From NCBI GenBank assembly GCA_011390235.1, contig JAABSS010000040.1:1-6426 (forward strand): 6,426 bases of DNA, given 5' to 3'. The DNA is from Desulfotignum sp. GTDB lineage: Bacteria > Desulfobacterota > Desulfobacteria > Desulfobacterales > Desulfobacteraceae. Of this stretch, positions 1 to 4,572 are shown in pieces. Positions within the stretch are counted from its first letter, which is position 1; each line of letters begins with the position of its first letter. The notes beneath the pieces are model-generated. The model saw nothing but the letters and a program-made list of their open reading frames with translations, did not search any database and was not told the origin of the DNA. Position numbers and translations under genes: made by a program.

Positions 1-381
1 CCCCTTCTGCAAAGAAAGTTCGCCCCCATCTGGGCCGGGCTGATTCTTGGAGCCATATGGGGACTGTGGCATATGCCCGCATTCCTGTTAAGCGGAACCC
101 AGCAGAGCGAGTGGTCGTTCACGGCATTCTTTGCCGGATGCCTGGCGATCAGCGTCATTGCAACGGCACTGTTCAACAGGTCTCGTGGCAGCATCCTGCT
201 ATCTGCATTCTTCCATTTCTCGCTCATGAATCCGATCTTTCCTGATGCGCAACCCTACGATACGTACATGCTGATTATTGCTGCCATCCTGATCGTGTGG
301 TGGAACCGCAAGAATATGTTCACAAGGGAAGCCTCAGTCACGGAAGTCATTCCAAGCCAGGGAAAAGAAACCGATGGCTGA
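1..381 (+). CDS. CPBP family intramembrane metalloprotease, C-terminal part (5' partial)
   Basis: The frame is open from the first base and ends at TGA 379-381, giving about 126 residues of a hydrophobic protein. It matches the end of the CPBP (CAAX protease/bacteriocin-processing, Abi) family, which are inner-membrane glutamic/metallo-type proteases. The second family motif is visible as IWGLWHMP (His at residue 24 of the fragment, codon 70-72). The third is visible as SAFFHFSLMN (His at residue 72, followed by Asn 77). The first motif, EExxxR, should lie just upstream and is outside the window; the fragment begins at the PLLQRKF segment that normally follows it. Two further hydrophobic segments are seen, around residues 40-53 and 89-99, then a polar tail ending in KETDG. 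Substrate unknown. The family call is good; the specific role (protein maturation, bacteriocin immunity, prenyl-protein processing) cannot be decided. Confidence 0.85.
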   Translation, partial: PLLQRKFAPIWAGLILGAIWGLWHMPAFLLSGTQQSEWSFTAFFAGCLAISVIATALFNRSRGSILLSAFFHFSLMNPIFPDAQPYDTYMLIIAAILIVWWNRKNMFTREASVTEVIPSQGKETDG

Positions 382-493
382 ACATGCCATGCACACAGAA
401 GGGAGTTCAGCTGCGCTTGGTTCCCGCCGGCTATACGTCGTTACCGATTTTTCCTGCTCAAGTATTATCCCGATGCTTGATCATGGCGGATGA
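374..493 (+). CDS. Short reading frame (39 aa) overlapping the protease stop; possible N-terminal remnant of the next gene
   Basis: ATG 374 lies inside the end of the protease gene, 8 bases overlapping its TGA, an arrangement typical of translational coupling. A weak purine-rich site (GGAAAAG) sits just upstream. The frame reads MAEHAMHTEGSSAALGSRR and continues to a stop at 491-493. I recognise no family in it. Its last residues before the stop read PMLDHGG. Removing one G at 485 would join ...MLDH directly to ADEGIPL of the carbonic anhydrase-like frame. That would put a His where gamma carbonic anhydrases have a zinc-ligand His just before this segment. It may therefore be a degenerate N-terminal part of that gene, or a scrap left by a deletion. 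It is too short, and lacks the RGD motif, to be an intact N-terminal half. Confidence 0.3.
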   Translation: MAEHAMHTEGSSAALGSRRLYVVTDFSCSSIIPMLDHGG

Positions 494-827
494 GGGCATT
501 CCTTTGACCATCGGCCATGGTATCACCATCGGCCACAGAAGTGTGATTCACGGGTGCATCATTGAAAACGGCTGCCTCATCGGCATGGGAGCTGTCATTA
601 TGAACCATGCCGTGATCGGAGAAGGCTCTGTCATTGCAGCCGGTGCGGTTGTGCTGGAAAAAACCGTGATACCGCCCTGTTCCCTTGTAACCGGTTCTCC
701 CGGCAAGGTAAAAAAAACCTATGACAACCCGGAACAGCTTGCCAGAAGCATCCATGCCATGTCTGAAAGCTACCTGGAAAGCGCCCGGTCATTTTTGTCC
801 CCCAGCACGTTTTATGAAATTAAGTAA
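483..827 (+). pseudogene. Gamma-class carbonic anhydrase-like (PaaY/YrdA, hexapeptide repeat) protein, N-terminally truncated
   Basis: From ATG 483 the frame gives 114 residues (MADEGIPLTIGHG...) that clearly match the C-terminal part of COG0663 gamma carbonic anhydrase-like proteins. It shows left-handed beta-helix hexapeptide repeats (IGHGITIGH, CLIGMGAVI, VIGEGSVIAAGAVV). It also has the GHRSVIHGC segment with the two zinc-ligand histidines, then the closing SLVTGSPGKV and a C-terminal helix. Full family members are about 170-190 residues. The first half, with the RGD motif, the early hexapeptide coils and the first zinc His (usually VLHxDEG), is absent from this frame. The same frame is open further upstream (ATG 384, or 297 inside the protease gene), but that sequence is not hexapeptide-like and runs antiparallel to no known motif. 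No ribosome site precedes 483. Most likely it is a broken gene caused by deletion or frameshift, or an assembly or sequencing error. If expressed, it should lack a complete metal site. Confidence 0.65.
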
Positions 828-1053
828 ATATGCCCGATTTGGGCACAGGCCAGCCCGCAATCCGATGATCCCCATGTTTTTTTAATTTTTAGATTGATTT
901 TACTCAAAATTGTATTAAAGTGTCTGTATATTATTTGGCTGATTGTTCCTTGTTACTTTCTCTACATTCCTGTTTGACAGGGAATACGCTTACGGGAATC
1001 CTCCAGGGATTCCAGAGGTAAATTCAATAACAACTCTCAAGAAAGGAGCACCC
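828..1053 (+). other. AT-rich intergenic region and leader upstream of the coiled-coil gene
   Basis: No gene is seen here on either strand. It opens with a short hairpin (TGCCC at 831-835, GGGCA at 841-845) just after the pseudogene stop. It is not followed directly by a T-run, so it is at best a weak terminator. An AT-rich stretch at about 877-936 contains promoter-like elements (TTGATT 894-899, TATTAA 913-918, TATATT 927-932), but no pair has standard spacing, so I do not call a start site. A TTGACA at 974-979 likewise lacks a good -10. A perfect 7-bp hairpin with a 5-nt loop lies at 995-1013. Confidence 0.5.
995..1013 (+). promoter_or_regulatory. Leader hairpin upstream of the coiled-coil gene
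   Basis: GGAATCC (995-1001) pairs exactly with GGATTCC (1007-1013) around a 5-base loop. It sits about 40 bases before the start codon and 28 bases before the ribosome site. No T-run follows, so it is not a terminator. It could be an mRNA-stabilising or regulatory stem, or an operator-like palindrome in DNA. The function is inferred only from position. Confidence 0.3.
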
Positions 1054-1356
1054 ATGGAAGTAAAAGACTATTGCAAAGCTATGCTGGCCGAAGTTAACAG
1101 CTGGAAAAAAAAGCTTGATGCAATGAAAAAAGTGGCCGACTCTTACAGCACAGAACAAAAAGAAAAAGTTCTTCCTCTCATTGGACAGTTGGAGCAGGAA
1201 GTGACCACAGCCCAGATGCGGGTGGATCAGCTGGAAAAAGAATGTCCATCTGACTGGTCACCCATGAAAAATGATCTTGACGACCTTTTTGGGACCGTCG
1301 GCAGCAAGGTAAACCGTGCCTGGAAGGATCTTGAAGCCGGAAACGTAGGCGGTTAA
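1054..1356 (+). CDS. Small coiled-coil protein, resembling sll1863-type stress-response proteins
   Basis: This gene encodes 100 residues. The start at ATG 1054 is chosen because AAAGGAG (1042-1048) lies 5 bases upstream; the frame is open back to 943 but that extension has no ribosome site. The protein is almost wholly helical and highly charged, with no signal peptide or membrane segment. A first helix (about 3-30, with SWKKKLDAMKKVA), a second long heptad-like helix (about 33-64, ending LEKEC), and a C-terminal amphipathic part (SDWSPMKNDLDDLFGTVG, then NRAWKDLEAG) are visible. The order 'W...LD.MK..A', long central helix, then spaced W/L segments near the end resembles small coiled-coil proteins of Desulfobacteraceae and cyanobacteria named sll1863 stress-response family. 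Molecular function is not known. It has one Cys near the N-terminus and one at residue 64, and it ends in Gly-Gly. It is monocistronic, with its own terminator. Coding is confident; family naming is moderate. Confidence 0.8.
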   Translation: MEVKDYCKAMLAEVNSWKKKLDAMKKVADSYSTEQKEKVLPLIGQLEQEVTTAQMRVDQLEKECPSDWSPMKNDLDDLFGTVGSKVNRAWKDLEAGNVGG

Positions 1357-1387
1357 TTAAACCGATACAGTTTGATTTTGTCTATTT

Positions 1388-1422
1388 AAAAGGCTTTGCG
1401 CTTCTGCGCAAAGCCTTTTTTT
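1388..1422 (+). terminator. Rho-independent terminator, probably shared by convergent genes
   Basis: A perfect 14-bp stem is formed by 1388-1401 (AAAAGGCTTTGCGC) and 1406-1419 around the loop TTCT, followed by a T-run through 1422. It lies 31 bases after the coiled-coil gene stop. On the minus strand the same stem is followed by TTTT then AAATAG, so it can also serve, less strongly, to end the acylase transcript arriving from the right. Confidence 0.92.
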
Positions 1423-1493
1423 ATTAGATATCTCTTCTTGCGGACTCCAGCCAAGATGACAAAATGTATTGTTTGATACTGTCCTGGTAGACA

Positions 1494-3902
1494 TCATCCC
1501 GCAGCAGGCAGCAGCACAAGCGTGTGTGCTGCTGCCGCCGATATCCGTTCCATGGTGAAAAGATCCTGCCGAAACTGTCCGTTCATGTACATTTGTGCCT
1601 GGGAGCAGTAAAACGGAGAGGCGGGAATGCCGGAACTGCCGGTGGGAATGATGACCTTGCTGTTATCCCAGTCTGACAGATCGTAGATATGGCGCTGGGA
1701 GGCCCCGTGTTTCACGTCAAAGGGCGCATTGAATTTATAGGCATAAGGCGATACCGTGTGAAAGGAGCCGGGGGCGGGAAACGGTCCCCGGTTCAGGTCA
1801 AACAGGGTATCAAGTATGTTCACGGATCCCAGGGGATGGGACAGTGTCAAAGTGTGGATGCTGCCCCATTGCCATTTTTCCGGGTCGCTGCCCAATTTTT
1901 CAGCCAGAGCCGCCACAGCTTCTCCAAAACTCTGACACACAATGTCTGATAAAGATTCTTTCACATCCGGGGTGTGGATATTATCAGCCCAGGCAGAGTC
2001 CGGCTTCGGCCAGATATTGTGCATGGCATGCCGGACCGGGTAGGACTCGGACAAAAATTCTTCAACCAGAACCTGGCCCATTTCATCAGCCAGCAAATTC
2101 CGGACACAGGTGACATAGACCGTGTCAAATATGGCCGGGGCCGAGGCATCCTGCCGCATCTCCCCGTCCCAGGATGTCAGTATACCCAGAGCTGCCTGTT
2201 CCAGGTCGGTGAGTTCGGCAGACAGCGGTGTCAGGCAGGACAGCAGGCCCGGCAGCAGGTCCGCTACCAGCCGGGACTGGTGATCTGTCTGCATGGCCAT
2301 GAAATCTTCCATGGACAGGCGGTTTTTGGCTGCCAGCATCTCCCGGATGCGGTCGATGCGGTAGTGCAGGGCATACCAGTGGGAAATATGGTGGGGGTAG
2401 TCAACGTCAACTGTCTTGTTGTTGGCTGATGACACCACGCCGTCTGCCGGGTTGAAGGTATAGGGCAGTTCTTCAAAGGGCACAATACCAACCCATTCGT
2501 ATTCATCGGTCCATCCCGGGTAAATATCCATGCCGTTGCCGTTTTTGCGAACAGGAATGCCTGCACAGGTGTGCAGCCCCACATTGCCGTGGACATCTGC
2601 ATAGGCGATATTCTGGCTTATAGCCACAAACCCCCGGATCGCCCGCCGGAAATCTTCCCAGTTTTCAGCGCGGTTGAGCTGATACACCGCCCCGATTTCA
2701 TTACTCATGGCATTGCCTATCCACTTCATGGACACCACCTCCGTGCCCAGGCCCTTGAACCCGCTGATCACCGGACCGTGGCGGGTAAACTGCAGATCCC
2801 GGGTGACGGGTTCACCATCCTTGATATGGATGGTCTCCTGTTGGGTTTCAAAGTCGATCCATTCCCCCTGGTACTGGTATTGCCCGGGGTGGGCATCATC
2901 GGTTTTTTCCAGGAAAAAGTCCATGTCATCCACCGTCACATTGGTCATGCCCCAGGCAATGTGTGCGTTGTGACCGACGATCACAAAGGGCTGACCAGGC
3001 AGCACCACGCCGGTGACATGGACCCCGCCTTCTGCATGGTGGAGCATGGGATACCACAGGCCCGGGGCGTTAAGCCCCAGGTGCATGTCATTGGCAAACA
3101 ACGGCTTGCCGGTTTGGGTGCGCTCCGGGCCGGCCGCCCAGTTATTGGAGCCATGGAATACTGTCACGCCCAGATCTCCCAGGATTTTAGCCGATTGCCG
3201 CAATCCCGCATCCCAGCCGCTGGAAACCATGTCATATCCGGGCAGGTGCACCGGGGTTTTCATCATGACCGGGTCCGGAAGCAGTTCCTGGTAAAGCGCA
3301 TCTCCCACCTGCTGCCGGATTTTGTGGAAAAGGGGTTCAATCCCGTAAGGGCTGGTCAGGTCCCAGGCCATATACCCGATCAGGTTGACCGAATGCAGGG
3401 GTTCCCAGGGCTCAGGCGTGTATCCCAGTATCCGGAATTCCGGGGGCAGGCTACTGCCGGCATCCGCGATATATGCATTGACCCCGGCACAGAACGCATC
3501 CAAAGCAGTGAGCAGGCCCTGGTCCTGACACTTGTCGAGAATGGCCCGGCTTTTATTGCTGATTTTCAGGGCACGCATCAGCAGGTCCACCTCCACCAGC
3601 GAGTCACCGAAAATTTCCGACAACCGGCCCAGGGTGACCCGGCGCAGAAGGTCCATCTGCCAGAGGCGGTCCTGGGCCATCACATACCCCACGGCCCGGT
3701 ACAGATCGCCTTCATTGTCTGCAGTAATGGACGGCACCCCGTGGGCATCCCGGTACACGGTAACCGGCGAGGCCAGCCCGCTCAGGGGGAGGTTGCCGTC
3801 AATGACCGGCAGGGCAGCTGTTTTCAAATGGTTGAGAAAGATGCCGGCACCGATACCCAGCACCAGAACAATGGCAATGACCGAATAAATCCAGCGTTTC
3901 AT
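1494..3902 (-). CDS. Penicillin acylase family protein (Ntn-hydrolase, membrane-anchored or periplasmic)
   Basis: This is a complete 802-residue protein of normal family length, encoded on the minus strand. ATG at 3902-3900 is preceded by AAAAGGA (3918-3912) with 9-base spacing. Residues 1-22 are a signal peptide or anchor (MKRW then a hydrophobic run), with no lipobox. The precursor should self-cleave at Gly251-Ser252 in HGSNNWA, giving an alpha chain with spacer and a beta chain starting with nucleophile Ser252. Other family features are seen: Glu189 (YGIEPLF) and Asp325/Asp328 (VDDMDFF) at the calcium-site positions of penicillin G acylase; TRHGPV (373-378); and Asn494 in SSANN, about 243 residues after the nucleophile, matching the catalytic Asn (beta241). 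NDMHL (271-275) replaces the more usual NDPHL. The family hydrolyses amide bonds of acylated small molecules (beta-lactams, N-acyl homoserine lactones, others). The sequence does not show which substrate is used. It stands alone, convergent with the coiled-coil gene. Confidence 0.95.
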   Translation of the reverse strand: MKRWIYSVIAIVLVLGIGAGIFLNHLKTAALPVIDGNLPLSGLASPVTVYRDAHGVPSITADNEGDLYRAVGYVMAQDRLWQMDLLRRVTLGRLSEIFGDSLVEVDLLMRALKISNKSRAILDKCQDQGLLTALDAFCAGVNAYIADAGSSLPPEFRILGYTPEPWEPLHSVNLIGYMAWDLTSPYGIEPLFHKIRQQVGDALYQELLPDPVMMKTPVHLPGYDMVSSGWDAGLRQSAKILGDLGVTVFHGSNNWAAGPERTQTGKPLFANDMHLGLNAPGLWYPMLHHAEGGVHVTGVVLPGQPFVIVGHNAHIAWGMTNVTVDDMDFFLEKTDDAHPGQYQYQGEWIDFETQQETIHIKDGEPVTRDLQFTRHGPVISGFKGLGTEVVSMKWIGNAMSNEIGAVYQLNRAENWEDFRRAIRGFVAISQNIAYADVHGNVGLHTCAGIPVRKNGNGMDIYPGWTDEYEWVGIVPFEELPYTFNPADGVVSSANNKTVDVDYPHHISHWYALHYRIDRIREMLAAKNRLSMEDFMAMQTDHQSRLVADLLPGLLSCLTPLSAELTDLEQAALGILTSWDGEMRQDASAPAIFDTVYVTCVRNLLADEMGQVLVEEFLSESYPVRHAMHNIWPKPDSAWADNIHTPDVKESLSDIVCQSFGEAVAALAEKLGSDPEKWQWGSIHTLTLSHPLGSVNILDTLFDLNRGPFPAPGSFHTVSPYAYKFNAPFDVKHGASQRHIYDLSDWDNSKVIIPTGSSGIPASPFYCSQAQMYMNGQFRQDLFTMERISAAAAHTLVLLPAAG

Positions 3903-3993
3903 GGGAAAAAATCCTTTTTCAGTTAAATTTCAGATGACCCTTTGCACCTCACCGGTTCCATCGGGAGGCGTGCCTGACCCTGATTCCATGGGG

Positions 3994-4023
3994 AGAATAG
4001 GACAGTAAAGGCAGGGTTGTCAA
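3994..4023 (-). promoter_or_regulatory. Probable sigma70-type promoter of the acylase gene
   Basis: Read on the minus strand, TTGACA (4023-4018) is a perfect -35 box. It is followed after 18 bases by TATTCT (3999-3994), a 4-of-6 match to the -10 box. The predicted start would leave a leader of roughly 85 bases before the acylase ATG. The spacing is slightly long and the -10 is mediocre. Confidence 0.5.
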
Positions 4024-4031
4024 CTTCGGTT

Positions 4032-4049
4032 ATACTATACTGAAAGTAT
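4032..4049. repeat. ATACT tandem plus inverted repeat, operator-like
   Basis: ATACT occurs at 4032-4036 and again at 4037-4041. After GAA the inverse AGTAT follows at 4045-4049, so the right half forms a 5-bp palindrome with a 3-base centre. It lies just upstream of the minus-strand -35 box and about 30 bases before the plus-strand -35. That placement could suit a regulator acting on either promoter. The arms are short, so chance is possible. Confidence 0.3.
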
Positions 4050-4077
4050 TCTTTGAAAAATTGTTTTCCTCATCTTC

Positions 4078-4106
4078 TTGATTAATTTGTACTACACTGA
4101 TAATAC
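4078..4106 (+). promoter_or_regulatory. Probable extended -10 promoter of the winged-helix (and SNF2) gene
   Basis: TTGATT (4078-4083) is followed after 17 bases by TAATAC (4101-4106). The TG dinucleotide of an extended -10 stands at 4098-4099. The expected start is near 4113, leaving a short AT-rich leader to the ribosome site at 4137-4142. Confidence 0.55.
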
Positions 4107-4148
4107 ATGTGAAATTGTAATTTTTATTATTCAGAAAAGGAGAAAAAA

Positions 4149-4529
4149 ATGAAATTTACCATTACTGTTCAACTCGACGAAGAATCTTCACAATTGATTA
4201 AAACATCATTGATGAATCTTTCCAAACGTATCAATGATCTGACCGGTGGTTTTGAAAAAATGCCTTCTTCTTTTGAAGAACCGACAAAAATCGATCCCAA
4301 GCCTGTAGCCGTTTCTGCCAAACCAGCAGCAAAAAAGAAAACCAAACCACGCAAATCAAATCTCGATGCTGTCCTTAAAACCATCAAAAAACACAAAGAT
4401 GGAATTAATTTCAAAGAGTTACAAAAAGCGACCGGACTTACCGGCAAGCAGATTTCAGACAATGCATACCGGTTGAAAAAGGAAAACAAGATAATAAAGA
4501 CAGAAAAAGGGATGTTTGTCACTCTTTGA
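4149..4529 (+). CDS. Putative DNA-binding protein: N-terminal strand/helix segment, basic Ala-Pro-Lys linker, C-terminal winged helix
   Basis: This gene encodes 126 residues. ATG 4149 is set by AAGGAG (4137-4142) 6 bases upstream. Three parts are visible. Residues 1-35 contain a beta-like strand (MKFTITVQLD) and a helix (SSQLIKTSLMNLSKRIND), a plausible oligomerisation element. Residues 45-70 form a flexible basic linker rich in Lys, Pro and Ala (AKPAAKKKTKPRKS). Residues 71-126 look like a compact winged helix: helix 1 NLDAVLKTIKKH, helix 2 NFKELQKATG, recognition helix GKQISDNAYRLKKENK, and a short wing IIKTEKGMFV. This layout fits a small DNA-binding or nucleoid-associated protein; a named family is not recognised. 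No ligand domain or signal peptide is seen. The gene is visibly richer in A and T than its neighbours. It lies 43 bases before the SNF2 gene with no terminator between, so co-transcription is likely. Alternatives are a local repressor or a general H-NS-like or histone-like protein. Confidence 0.8.
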   Translation: MKFTITVQLDEESSQLIKTSLMNLSKRINDLTGGFEKMPSSFEEPTKIDPKPVAVSAKPAAKKKTKPRKSNLDAVLKTIKKHKDGINFKELQKATGLTGKQISDNAYRLKKENKIIKTEKGMFVTL

Positions 4530-4572
4530 TCCCTGCCGGCCATAAAACACCTTATTGAGGGAAGCGCTGAGG

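Larger units (their letters stand above)
3903..4148. other. Divergent intergenic region between acylase and winged-helix genes
   Basis: No coding sequence is supported here. It carries a minus-strand sigma70-like promoter near 3994-4023, an ATACT repeat/palindrome at 4032-4049, and a plus-strand extended -10 promoter at 4078-4106. The side toward the winged-helix gene is markedly more AT-rich than the acylase side. Confidence 0.6.

Noticed and set aside
297..482. Upstream extension of the carbonic anhydrase-like frame to ATG 297 or 384
   Set aside because: Residues before MADEG show no hexapeptide pattern and the first part overlaps the protease coding sequence in another frame, so it is probably not real N-terminal sequence.
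831..845. TGCCC/GGGCA hairpin as a terminator for the left-hand genes
   Set aside because: The stem is only 5 bp and no T-run follows directly; the nearest T-run starts about 30 bases later.
974..979. TTGACA as the -35 box of the coiled-coil gene
   Set aside because: No acceptable -10 sequence occurs 16-18 bases downstream.
1689..2429. Several plus-strand frames of 86-151 codons within the acylase gene
   Set aside because: All are antisense shadows that overlap one another in different frames and have no recognisable domain.
2571..3926. Long plus-strand open frame (451 codons) opposite the acylase
   Set aside because: It is antisense to a complete, well-conserved acylase. The translation is rich in His, Pro, Gly and Arg with no family motif, typical of a shadow frame in GC-rich coding DNA, and it has no convincing ribosome site.
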